NCBI GenBank assembly: GCA_003142815.1
Contig: PLNP01000024.1
Coordinates: 1 to 49,187, forward strand
Origin: Rhodanobacteraceae bacterium
GTDB lineage: Bacteria; Pseudomonadota; Gammaproteobacteria; Xanthomonadales; Rhodanobacteraceae
Direction of reading: 5' to 3'
Length of the DNA stretch: 49,187 bases
The translations under genes and the position numbers were made by a program. Below are positions 23,008 to 31,147 of the stretch, piece by piece. Below the pieces are notes generated by a model. It had not been told where the DNA came from. It ran no database searches and saw only the letters and a list, made by a program, of their open reading frames with translations. Positions within the stretch are counted from its first letter, which is position 1, and the number at the start of each line of letters is the position of its first letter.

Positions 23008-25779
23008 ATGCCGCGCCCACGTCTCGTCCTTATTGACGGTTCATCTTATTTGTATCGTGCGTTCCACGCGCTGCCGCCGCTGACGAACTCCGCCGGCGAG
23101 CCGACCGGCGCGCTGTTCGGCGTGGTCAACATGCTGCGCGCGACGCTGAAGGCAAAGCCCGACTACGCGGCGTTCGTGTCGGACGCGTCTGGCCCGACCT
23201 TCCGCGACGATCTGCATACCGAGTACAAGGCCAACCGCGCGCCGATGCCGGACGACCTGCGCGCGCAGGTCGAGCCGATGCTAAGCATCGTCGGCGCGCT
23301 CGGCTTTCCGATCCTGCGCGTCGACGGCGTCGAGGCCGACGACGTGATCGGCACCCTGGCGACGCGCGCGGTCGCCGAGGGCATCGACGTGACCGTCTCG
23401 ACCAGCGACAAGGATTTCGCGCAGCTGGTCGTGCCCGGTCTCGCGCTGGTCAATACGATGACGAATTCGATGCTTGACGAGACCGGTGTGGTCGAGAAAT
23501 TCGGTGTGCGGCCGGACCAGATCGTCGACTATCTCGCGCTGATGGGCGACAGCGTCGACAACATTCCCGGCGTCGAGCAGTGCGGCCCGAAGACCGCGGC
23601 GAAGTGGCTCGCTGAGCACGGCAATCTCGACACCGTGATCGCGAACGCTGACAAGGTCGGCGGCAAGATTGGCGAGAATCTGCGGAAAGCACTCGCGCAT
23701 CTGCCGCTTTCGCGCCAGCTGGCGACGATCAAGACTGATGTCGAACTCGATCGTGGGCCGGCGGATTTGAAGCTGCTCGAACGCGATGTGGAGAAATTGC
23801 GCGAGCTGTATCGGCGTTACGAATTCAATGCGGCGTTGAAGGAGCTCGATGCTTTCACGGGCGGGGCGAAGAGCATCGCGGCTGGCGCCGCTCCTACAAC
23901 AGCAACGTCTTTTGTAGGAGCGGCGCCAGCCGCGACCGCCATGCGCGAGATCGCAGCGGAACTGTCGGGGGTCGGCACGTATGAACTCGTGACGACACCC
24001 GAACGACTCGACGCCTGGATCGCGAAGTTGCACGCGGCCGAGCTGATCGCGTTCGACACCGAAACGACGTCGCTGGACTCGATGCGCGCCGAGCTCGTCG
24101 GCCTGTCGTTCGCGATCGAACCGAAACACGCGGCCTACATCCCGGTCGCGCATGACTATCCCGGCGCGCCGGCGCAGCTTTCGCGCGATGCCGTGCTCGC
24201 GGCGCTGCAGCCGATCCTCGAAGACCCGACGCGACCGAAGCTCGGCCAGCACGCGAAATACGACATCAACGTGCTCTCGAACCACGGCATCAGCGTGCGC
24301 GGCGTCGTCCACGACACGATGCTCGAATCCTACGTGCTGAATTCGACCGCGACGCGGCACGACATGGATACGCTCGCGAAGCGTCATCTCGGCTATGAAA
24401 CGATCCATTACGAAGACGTCACCGGCAAGGGCGCCAAGCAGATCCCGTTCTCGCAGGTCGATCTCGATACCGCGTGCCACTACGCGGCCGAGGACGCCGA
24501 CATCACGCTGCGCCTGCATCGTGCACAGTGGCCGAGGCTCGAGGCCGAACCGGGGCTGCGCAAGGTCTACGAATCGATCGAGATCCCACTGGTGCCGGTG
24601 CTCGCGCGCATGGAGCAGCGCGGCGTGCTGATCGACACCGCCGCGTTGAAGCGGCAGAGCCACGAACTGGCCAAGCGCATGCATGAGCTGACCGAGCGCG
24701 CGTTCGCGATTGCCGGACGCAACTTCAGCCTGGATTCGCCAAAGCAGCTGCAGGCAATCCTGTTCGATGAACTGAAACTGCCGATCGTCGTGAAGACGCC
24801 GGGTGGCCAGCCGTCGACGAATGAGGAGGCGCTGGAGGCGATCGCCGACCGGCACGAACTGCCGCGGGTGATCCTCGACTACCGCGGTCTCGCGAAACTT
24901 CGCTCGACCTATACCGAGAAGCTTGCCGAGATCGTCAATCCGCGCACCGGCCGCGTGCACACGAGCTACGGCCAGGCCATCGCGGCGACCGGGCGGCTGT
25001 CGTCGTCGGATCCGAACCTGCAGAACATCCCGATCCGTACCGAGGAAGGCCGGCGCATCCGCCAAGCCTTCGTCGCGCCGGACGGCTGGAGGATCGTCGC
25101 CGCGGACTATTCGCAGATCGAGCTGCGCATCATGGCGCATCTGTCCGGCGATGCCGGCCTGCTCGCCGCGTTTCACGGCGGCCAGGACGTGCACCGCGCG
25201 ACCGCGGCCGAGGTGTTCGGCCTGCCGCAGGAGATGGTCGACGCGAACCAGCGCCGCGCGGCCAAGACGATCAACTTTGGCCTGATGTACGGCATGAGCG
25301 CGTTCGGCCTGGCGCGCGCGCTCGGTATCGCGCGCGGTGACGCGCAGGACTACATGGCGCGCTATTTCGCGCGCTATCCCGGCGTGCAGACCTTCATGGA
25401 GGAAGTGCGCGAGAAGGCGCGTCGCGACGGTTACGTCGAAACCCTGTTCGGCCGGCGCGTGTATCTGGACTACATCCATTCCCGCAACGGCGCGCAACGC
25501 GCCGGCGCCGAACGCGCCGCGATCAACGCGCCGATGCAAGGCACCGCGGCCGACATCGTCAAGCGCGCGATGATCGCGGTCGACGCGTGGCTGTTGGGCC
25601 AGGTCGACTCGGCGCGCATGCTGATGCAAGTCCACGACGAACTCGTGTTCGAGGTGCGTTCGGATCGTGTCGATGCGGTCGTCGCCGGTGTGCGCGAGCG
25701 CATGGCCGCCGCTGCGGAACTTGCGGTGCCCCTGGTCGTCGACATCGGCGTCGGCGCGAACTGGGACGAGGCGCACTAG
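23008..25779 (+). CDS. polA: DNA polymerase I
   Basis: A 923-residue three-domain polymerase for gap filling, Okazaki-fragment processing and repair. The 5'-nuclease domain is at about 1-290 (LIDGSSYLYRAFHALP; VEADDVIGTLA; ALMGDSVDNIPG). The 3'-5' proofreading domain at about 320-510 has an intact FDTETTSLD and the YAAEDAD motif. The polymerase domain has motif A DYSQIELRIMAHLSGD, motif B RRAAKTINFGLMYG and motif C QVHDELVFEV. All catalytic residues are present and the length is normal. The odd feature is a perfect 24-base inverted repeat of the tgtaggagcggc family inside the gene (23876-23935, residues about 290-309), between the nuclease and proofreading domains; it keeps the frame. A candidate small RNA follows about 100 bases after the stop. 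Confidence 0.97.
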   Translation: MPRPRLVLIDGSSYLYRAFHALPPLTNSAGEPTGALFGVVNMLRATLKAKPDYAAFVSDASGPTFRDDLHTEYKANRAPMPDDLRAQVEPMLSIVGALGFPILRVDGVEADDVIGTLATRAVAEGIDVTVSTSDKDFAQLVVPGLALVNTMTNSMLDETGVVEKFGVRPDQIVDYLALMGDSVDNIPGVEQCGPKTAAKWLAEHGNLDTVIANADKVGGKIGENLRKALAHLPLSRQLATIKTDVELDRGPADLKLLERDVEKLRELYRRYEFNAALKELDAFTGGAKSIAAGAAPTTATSFVGAAPAATAMREIAAELSGVGTYELVTTPERLDAWIAKLHAAELIAFDTETTSLDSMRAELVGLSFAIEPKHAAYIPVAHDYPGAPAQLSRDAVLAALQPILEDPTRPKLGQHAKYDINVLSNHGISVRGVVHDTMLESYVLNSTATRHDMDTLAKRHLGYETIHYEDVTGKGAKQIPFSQVDLDTACHYAAEDADITLRLHRAQWPRLEAEPGLRKVYESIEIPLVPVLARMEQRGVLIDTAALKRQSHELAKRMHELTERAFAIAGRNFSLDSPKQLQAILFDELKLPIVVKTPGGQPSTNEEALEAIADRHELPRVILDYRGLAKLRSTYTEKLAEIVNPRTGRVHTSYGQAIAATGRLSSSDPNLQNIPIRTEEGRRIRQAFVAPDGWRIVAADYSQIELRIMAHLSGDAGLLAAFHGGQDVHRATAAEVFGLPQEMVDANQRRAAKTINFGLMYGMSAFGLARALGIARGDAQDYMARYFARYPGVQTFMEEVREKARRDGYVETLFGRRVYLDYIHSRNGAQRAGAERAAINAPMQGTAADIVKRAMIAVDAWLLGQVDSARMLMQVHDELVFEVRSDRVDAVVAGVRERMAAAAELAVPLVVDIGVGANWDEAH
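23876..23935. repeat. REP-type inverted repeat embedded in frame in polA
   Basis: Arms 23876-23899 and 23912-23935 are perfectly complementary over 24 bases (tcgcggctggcgccgctcc and its partner) around a 12-base loop. The total is exactly 60 bases, 20 codons, encoding an Ala/Gly/Pro-rich linker. It belongs to the same family as the repeats at 37204-37347 and 42008-42055. Confidence 0.95.
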
Positions 25780-25840
25780 GCTATGCGTGATGCCGGTGTC
25801 ACACGAATGAACGCCTGATAAACGCGACCCGAGCACCACT

Positions 25841-25870
25841 GGAAACTTTTTGCCCTGATGCCCATCTATT
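25841..25870 (+). promoter_or_regulatory. Sigma-E (AlgU)-like promoter for the small RNA after polA
   Basis: GGAAACTT at 25841-25848 and TCTATT at 25865-25870 are separated by 16 bases, the element spacing of RpoE/AlgU promoters (GGAACTT, then TCTGA or TCTAA). Transcription would begin near 25876, right at the first hairpin of the candidate RNA. A sigma-70 reading (TATTAT at 25867-25872) has no good upstream partner. Confidence 0.5.
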
Positions 25871-25875
25871 ATTCC

Positions 25876-25997
25876 GGGCGCACGCAACGGCGCCCTGGTT
25901 GGCTCACTCCCTGAGTGCAACCTCGAAGGCCGATCCCTCCCCTGATCGGTCTTCACCCCGCCCCGAGGGCTCCCCCTGGCCCTCGGGGCATTTTTTT
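25876..25997 (+). ncRNA. Candidate small regulatory RNA downstream of polA (Spot 42/ErsA position)
   Basis: About 122 bases between polA and the convergent adenylating-enzyme gene fold into four successive hairpins: (1) gggcgc/gcgccc at 25876-25895; (2) ggttg/caacc with inner cactc/gagtg at 25897-25922; (3) an 11-pair stem gaaggccgatc/gatcggtcttc at 25925-25954 holding the loop cctcccct; (4) the terminator at 25960-25997. The C-rich loop of hairpin 3 is complementary to Shine-Dalgarno sequence, as in C-rich-loop regulatory RNAs that block translation. The position right after polA is that of Spot 42 in enterics and ErsA in Pseudomonas, and ErsA is AlgU-controlled, matching the sigma-E-like promoter here. 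No open frame with a ribosome site is present. Primary-sequence homology to those RNAs is not claimed. Confidence 0.72.
25960..25997 (+). terminator. Rho-independent terminator of the candidate small RNA
   Basis: An 11-pair stem, gccccgagggc (25960-25970) with gccctcggggc (25979-25989), an 8-base C-rich loop and a seven-T run at 25991-25997. It would also stop read-through from polA. Confidence 0.93.
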
Positions 25998-26058
25998 GTG
26001 TGATTCAGCCTGCTCCCTTCTCCCTTCGGTCGCTAGGGGAGAGGGGCTGAAACTCTCG

Positions 26059-27447
26059 TCATGTCGGGCCGTGCAACGCAGCCAGCAGCGCGGCGCGCGG
26101 CAACTTGCCGGTTTCGTTGCGCGGCAGCGAGCAGACCTTGCGCAGCGGCCGCGGCAGGAATGCCGGATCCATCGCGGAGCGCAGATCGTTCAACAGCTCC
26201 GCTTCCGAACGCTCCGGCGCGACCACCAGCGCGGCGATCCGACATACACCCATTCTGTCCGCCTCGTCGAGCTGAAGCACGACCGCGTCGTATACGCCCG
26301 GCAGGGCGAGCACGCGACGGGTCAGATCGGCCAACGACGCACGTTTTCCTGCGATCTCGACCGAATCGGCGTGGCGACCGCGCAGGCGGAAACAGTGGTT
26401 CGGCAGCAGTTCGACGACATCTGGCAGGGTCACCGGCAGGCTGAAATACGGCGCATCGACCACGGTGCCGTCGGGTTGCGGATGCATGGCCACGTCCGCA
26501 TACAGACGCCAATCTTGCTCGCGTGCGGTCTGGCGTTGCGCGATCACGCAGGTTTCGGTCGAGCCGAAGAATTCGAGGACGGGTGCGCCGTAACGCGCCT
26601 CGGCCGCGGCGGCGAGTTCGCGCGACAACGGCGCCGTCGCCGAGGTGATCGCGCTGAGTTGCGGCAGCGGGTTCGGATCGCGCAACAAGGCGCGCAGATG
26701 GATCGGCGTCGTGACCAATACGCGCGGCTCCGGCACCTGGGCGAGCGCGGCCGCCACGTCGGCCGGGAACAGCGGGCGTCCGCTGTGCACGGAGAACGGG
26801 CCGAGCAACGGCAGCAGAATCGACATCTCGACCCCGTACATGTGTTGCGGCGGTACCGTCGCAACGATGTGCGCGACGCGCTCTGGTGCGAGACCAAGCA
26901 TGTCGACGAGCGCCGCCACGTTGCGCGCGCTGCTGGCGTGGAACGCACGCCAGGTTTTCGGATTCGGTTTGGGTTGGCCGGTGCTGCCTGAGGTAAAGCC
27001 GATCGCGACGATATGCTCGGCGGCGATCAGCGCGGTTGCGGCGGCGTGCGCGAGCGGGACACGGCGGGAAACGTGGTCCAGCAGTGGCAGCTGCACGAAA
27101 CGATCGGGCATCGGCGCCAGCGCCGCATCGCTGAGCGGATAGCTGCCGGGGTAAGCCGCGAGTGCCTCGTCGACGGCCTGGGCCGCGCGCGAAGGTGGCA
27201 GCAAGTTGACCTGGCCGCGACACGCCACCGCACAGAACGCGACCAGGAACGCATAGCGGTCCTCGCAGAGATTGATCGCGGCGCGCGCGTCCGGGAGCAT
27301 TGCGGTAACGCGGGCGACGTCGGCGAGAAACTCGGCGACGCTGACCGCATGATCGCCATGCCACGCGAAAATTCGCTCGTGCGATGCGACGCTGACCAAA
27401 GGCAATCCACGCGAATCGGTCGCAACGTGTTCAATGACAGCCGACAT
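26059..27447 (-). CDS. Aryl-acid adenylating enzyme (acyl-CoA/ACP ligase; ApeH/XanA2-like)
   Basis: A 462-residue AMP-forming ligase. The P-loop is GFTSGSTGQPKPNPKTW, ATVPPQHMYGVEMSIL lines the substrate pocket, LEFFGSTETCVIAQR is the ATP-binding FGSTE block, and the C-terminal catalytic lysine lies in RNETGKLPR. It is shorter than typical acyl-CoA synthetases, like the ligases of aryl polyene and xanthomonadin loci that activate hydroxybenzoate for loading onto the ACP. It is encoded 14 bases downstream of tsaC on the same strand, 5 kb from the rest of the pigment genes, so its supply may depend on the topA-tsaC transcript. Confidence 0.82.
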   Translation of the reverse strand: MSAVIEHVATDSRGLPLVSVASHERIFAWHGDHAVSVAEFLADVARVTAMLPDARAAINLCEDRYAFLVAFCAVACRGQVNLLPPSRAAQAVDEALAAYPGSYPLSDAALAPMPDRFVQLPLLDHVSRRVPLAHAAATALIAAEHIVAIGFTSGSTGQPKPNPKTWRAFHASSARNVAALVDMLGLAPERVAHIVATVPPQHMYGVEMSILLPLLGPFSVHSGRPLFPADVAAALAQVPEPRVLVTTPIHLRALLRDPNPLPQLSAITSATAPLSRELAAAAEARYGAPVLEFFGSTETCVIAQRQTAREQDWRLYADVAMHPQPDGTVVDAPYFSLPVTLPDVVELLPNHCFRLRGRHADSVEIAGKRASLADLTRRVLALPGVYDAVVLQLDEADRMGVCRIAALVVAPERSEAELLNDLRSAMDPAFLPRPLRKVCSLPRNETGKLPRAALLAALHGPT

Positions 27448-27461
27448 GTACCCCTCCCGGG

Positions 27462-28019
27462 TCAGAACCGCACGTTCGCCCCGCTGATAGCGTCGCGGAT
27501 TGGCGTCGGGCGCTCAAGCCCCCCGACCGCGCCGTCCAGGATCGCATCGAGACGATTCCCCAATGCCGCTTGTACGTCCGCTGCACTGCGCGCTGGCGGC
27601 TCGCCGTGGCGGTTCGCGCTGGTCGACACCAGCGCGCCGCCGAAGGCACGGCAAAGCGCTGCGGCTGGCGCATGCGCGGTTACCCGCAGCGCAATGCCAA
27701 CGTGGGCGCCGGCAATCCAGGCCGGAACGCCCTTGGCGCGCGGAAGGATCCAGGTTTGCGCGCCCGGCCAAGTCGCTTCGGCGCGCGCGATCGCTGCGGC
27801 AGGCGTCGCACCGAGATCGATATAAGGCGCGACATGTGCGAACTCCGCGCCGATCAGCAACATGCCCTGGCTTGGTGGCCGCAACTTCAACGCGAATATG
27901 CGCGCGCACGCCGCTTCGTTGTTCGGATCGCAACCGAGTCCGAACACCGCCTCGGTCGGATACGCGATCACGCCGCCAACGCGAAGTGCGGCAACCGCGG
28001 CGGCGAGGTTAGCGTCCAT
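27462..28019 (-). CDS. tsaC: L-threonylcarbamoyladenylate synthase, TsaC/YrdC family
   Basis: A 185-residue protein matching short TsaC (E. coli YrdC, 190 residues), without the Sua5 C-terminal domain. It makes threonylcarbamoyl-AMP from threonine, bicarbonate and ATP for the t6A modification of ANN-decoding tRNAs. Motifs seen: GGVIAYPTEAVFGLGCDP, ALKLRPPSQGMLLIG (family KxRxxxxP), and GALVSTSANRHGEPPA. It lies 38 bases downstream of topA and 14 bases before the adenylating-enzyme gene, the topA-tsaC order seen in many gammaproteobacteria. Confidence 0.94.
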   Translation of the reverse strand: MDANLAAAVAALRVGGVIAYPTEAVFGLGCDPNNEAACARIFALKLRPPSQGMLLIGAEFAHVAPYIDLGATPAAAIARAEATWPGAQTWILPRAKGVPAWIAGAHVGIALRVTAHAPAAALCRAFGGALVSTSANRHGEPPARSAADVQAALGNRLDAILDGAVGGLERPTPIRDAISGANVRF

Positions 28020-28057
28020 CGCGACCGTTCAGCCGTAACGCCGCGCACGCGTCGCGC

Positions 28058-30586
28058 TCATGGGGTGCCCGCGGCCGGTCGGGCAGCCGCCTTTTTCGCG
28101 GCGGCCTTTTTTACCGTTTTCTTCGCGGCTGGCTCGCGCGCGCCGGTTTTCTTTGCTGCCGTTTTCTTCGCAGCCGCCTTCCTGGCGGGCGTCTTCTTTG
28201 CGGCGACTTTCTTTGGCACGGCGGCGTCGCCGCTCTTGTTCTTCGCCGGTTTCGTCGTCTTGCCGGATTTGTCCTTGCCGAAACGGCCACCGCGCTTGGG
28301 CCGGAACGGCGCCGCGGCGATCAGCTCGGCGCATTCGGCTTCGGTCAACGACGCCGGTTCGCGATCCTTTGGAATCTTGGCATTCTTTTCGCCATCGCTG
28401 ATGTACGGGCCGTAGCGTCCATTCAACACCTGGGTGCCGTTGCCGAAGTCCTTGATGATCCGGTTTGCGGCGGCCTCGGCCTTGGCGTGGATCAGCTCCA
28501 GCGCGCGCGCCAGATCGACCGTGTATGGATCGTCATCGGGCGTCAGCGAGGCGTAGGTCGTGCCGTGTTTCACGAACGGACCGAAACGGCCCATGCCGGC
28601 AGTGATCGTTTCACCGTCTTCGCCAACCCCCAGCGTGCGTGGCAGCTTGAACAGTTCCAACGCGTCGGGCAGGGTGATCGTGTGCATGCTCTGGCCCGTG
28701 CGCAAGCTCGCGAACTTCGGCTTGTCCTCGTCCTTCTTGGTGCCGATCTGCGCGTATGGCCCGTAACGGCCCAGACGCACCTGCACAGGCTTGCCGCTGA
28801 CCGGGTCGGGGCCGAGTTCGCGCGCGCCGGTCGCCTCGGAGCGATCGACGGTTTCGTTCTTGTCGTCGACCTGGGCCTTGAAAGGCTTCCAGAATTTCTC
28901 CAGCAACGGCACCCAGTCCTCCTCGCCGCGGCTGACCGCATCGAGTTCGTCCTCGAGATTGGCGGTGAAGTCGTAGTCGACGTACTTGGCGAAATGGCTG
29001 GACAGGAACTTCGCGACCGCGCGGCCGACATCGGTCGGCTTGAAGCGGCGGCTGTCGAGGATCACGTACTCGCGATTGAGCAGGACCTGGATGATGCTCG
29101 CGTAGGTCGATGGACGGCCGATCCCGTATTCCTCCAGCGTCTTGACCAGGCTTGCTTCGGAATAGCGCGGCGGGGGCTCGGTGAAATGCCGGTCGGCCAC
29201 GATCTCGCGCAGTGGCACCGCTTCGCCGACTTTCATCGCGGGCAGCTTGCGGCCCTCGTCGTCTTCCTCGGCGTTCTTCTGGTCACGGCCTTCCTCGTAG
29301 ACCGCGAGGAAGCCGGGATCGACGACCGTCGTGCCGCTCGCGCGGAACGCGGATTCCGGACCGCAGGCAAGATCGACCGATACCGTGTTGAGTGTCGCAA
29401 ACTGCATCTGGCTCGCGACTGCGCGCTTCCAGATGAGTTCGTAGAGCTTGCGCTGGTCGTCATTCAGATACGCGGCGATGTCCCTGGGCCGATGCTGAGC
29501 CACGGTCGGGCGAATCGCCTCATGCGCTTCCTGCGCGTTCTTGGATTTGTTCTTGTAGGTATTGGGCTCCACGGGCAGCGCGCGCGGGCCGAAGTCGCGC
29601 TGGATCACCTCGCGCAACTCGACGACCGCGTCGGCAGAAAGCGAGACCGCGTCGGTACGCATATAGGTGATCAGGCCCACGACACCCTCGTCGCCGAGCG
29701 TCACACCCTCGTACAAGCCTTGCGCGATCTTCATCGTACGGCTGGTCGTGAAACCGAGCTTGCGCGCGGCTTCCTGCTGCAAGGTCGAGGTCGTGAACGG
29801 TGGTGCCGGGCGGCGCTTGCGCTCCTTTGATTGCACGTCGCTGACAACGAGGCGGCCCTGCGCGGCTTTCTTCAAGGCATCGCGCGCGGCATGAGCGTCA
29901 TCTGCGTTGGTCAGGTCGAACTGCTCGAACTTCTTGCCATTGAGCTTCAGCAGACGCGCCTTGAACGCCATGTCCGGTTGCGCGCAATCGGCTTCGATCG
30001 TCCAGTATTCGCGCGCCTTGAACGCTTCGATCTCTTCTTCGCGTTCGGCAATCATGCGCAGCGCCGGTGATTGCACGCGGCCGGCGGACAGCCCGCGCTG
30101 AACCTTGCGCCAAAGTACCGGCGACAGGTTGAAGCCGACCAGGTAGTCGAGCGCGCGCCGCGCCTGCTGCGCGTTGACCAGGTCCATCGACAGCGCGCGC
30201 GGGTTGGCGACCGCTTCCTTGATCGCTTTCGGGGTGATTTCGGAGAACACGACGCGATGCAGCGCGCGCCCCTCGAGCAGGCCGCGCTCTTTCAGGATCT
30301 CGGCGATATGCCACGAGATCGCCTCGCCTTCGCGGTCCAAGTCGGTCGCCAGATAGAGCGATGTGGCCTTGGCCGCCGCCTTCGCGATCGCTTCGACGTG
30401 TTTCTGGTTGCGCTCGATCACTTCATAGTTCATCGCGAAGCCGCGATCGGTCGCGACCGCGCCTTCCTTCGGCACGAGGTCGCGCACGTGGCCGTAGGAA
30501 GCGAGCACGTGGAAATCGGTGCCGAGGTATTTGTTGATCGTCTTCGCCTTGGCGGGCGACTCGACGATCATAAGATTCTTTGCCAT
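28058..30586 (-). CDS. topA: DNA topoisomerase I with lysine-rich histone-like tail
   Basis: An 842-residue type IA topoisomerase that relaxes negative supercoils. The TOPRIM domain opens the protein (NLMIVESPAKAKTINKYLG; TDLDREGEAISWH at 81-93). The catalytic tyrosine is Tyr308 in LITYMRTDAVSLS. The C-terminal region has three topoisomerase C-terminal repeats ending GRYGPY, GRFGPF and GRYGPY. The Cys4 zinc fingers of E. coli TopA are absent. The last roughly 65 residues are an Ala/Lys-rich tail with repeated AAKKTAAKK units, resembling histone H1-type tails, which would bind DNA non-specifically. The gene starts MAKNLMIVES at a well-placed ATG. It follows dprA on the same strand but 560 bases away. 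Confidence 0.96.
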   Translation of the reverse strand: MAKNLMIVESPAKAKTINKYLGTDFHVLASYGHVRDLVPKEGAVATDRGFAMNYEVIERNQKHVEAIAKAAAKATSLYLATDLDREGEAISWHIAEILKERGLLEGRALHRVVFSEITPKAIKEAVANPRALSMDLVNAQQARRALDYLVGFNLSPVLWRKVQRGLSAGRVQSPALRMIAEREEEIEAFKAREYWTIEADCAQPDMAFKARLLKLNGKKFEQFDLTNADDAHAARDALKKAAQGRLVVSDVQSKERKRRPAPPFTTSTLQQEAARKLGFTTSRTMKIAQGLYEGVTLGDEGVVGLITYMRTDAVSLSADAVVELREVIQRDFGPRALPVEPNTYKNKSKNAQEAHEAIRPTVAQHRPRDIAAYLNDDQRKLYELIWKRAVASQMQFATLNTVSVDLACGPESAFRASGTTVVDPGFLAVYEEGRDQKNAEEDDEGRKLPAMKVGEAVPLREIVADRHFTEPPPRYSEASLVKTLEEYGIGRPSTYASIIQVLLNREYVILDSRRFKPTDVGRAVAKFLSSHFAKYVDYDFTANLEDELDAVSRGEEDWVPLLEKFWKPFKAQVDDKNETVDRSEATGARELGPDPVSGKPVQVRLGRYGPYAQIGTKKDEDKPKFASLRTGQSMHTITLPDALELFKLPRTLGVGEDGETITAGMGRFGPFVKHGTTYASLTPDDDPYTVDLARALELIHAKAEAAANRIIKDFGNGTQVLNGRYGPYISDGEKNAKIPKDREPASLTEAECAELIAAAPFRPKRGGRFGKDKSGKTTKPAKNKSGDAAVPKKVAAKKTPARKAAAKKTAAKKTGAREPAAKKTVKKAAAKKAAARPAAGTP

Positions 30587-31147
30587 GTACGATCCTTGGC
30601 CGTTCGGATTGCCGGGTGGCGCTGGCGGGGCGCGGATTATCCGCGAACGCGATGAACGACAACGTGATGGGAGCGTCGCGCCTTTTTCAGTGGAAACACA
30701 GCACGCGCCGGGCTGTCAAGCGCGGCACGTCGCAGCTGGCTTGTTCGAAGACTGTCCTGCCGCTGAGGCTTCCTCACGTTTTTTCGTTATTAAATCCTGT
30801 TCGATCAATACGTTGAAACAAGAGCGGTGCGTTTTTGTGCTCCCTTTCCCTCCCCCAACAGCTCCATCGCTGGGAGAGGGTTGGGGTGAGGGGGCTGGGT
30901 TGCATAGGGCGGACAACATTGGGGAACGCGCGACATGATGATTAAACGGTCCAGCCGAAAATCGATGCTTCCCCGCAAGTCGTTGCCTCGCCCCCCTCAC
31001 CCAACCCTCTCCCCAAGCAAAGCTTGGGGAGAGGGTTTTGAGGCTTTGGCGGCATCGCGAAAGGTGGCGAAACCGCAGGTTCTGCTGCCGTGCCAGATGC
31101 CCGGTAATCTATTGAATTTTTCCAAATTCAACCCGTTCGGCGACGCT
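30587..31147. other. Gene-free stretch between dprA and topA, rich in palindromes
   Basis: About 560 bases without a supported gene. Many gammaproteobacteria have smg (DUF494) here; no frame matches it. It contains the paired palindromes listed at 30840-31040 and AT-richer unique sequence at 30770-30835 and 31085-31140. The topA promoter should be near the left edge. Confidence 0.5.
30840..31040. repeat. Paired inverted palindromes (BIME-like)
   Basis: A plus-oriented gggagagggttggggtgagg (30873-30892) and its inverted partner (cctcacccaaccctctcccc, 30995-31014) flank about 100 bases. The second unit also forms its own perfect hairpin: aaccctctccccaagc (31003-31018), loop aaa, and the complement at 31022-31037, followed by TT. 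That hairpin could stop transcription in the plus direction. Fragments of the same family occur at 6631-6735. Confidence 0.8.

Noticed and set aside
23281-25956. Long open minus-strand frame (891 codons) opposite polA
   Set aside because: Antisense to an intact polA, no domain or ribosome site; a GC3 shadow.
25800-26000. tRNA or a short protein gene after polA
   Set aside because: No cloverleaf or CCA-type acceptor stem, and no frame with a ribosome site; the hairpins and terminator fit a regulatory RNA better.
28487-29830. Plus-strand frame of 447 codons opposite topA
   Set aside because: Antisense to topA and without recognisable motifs.
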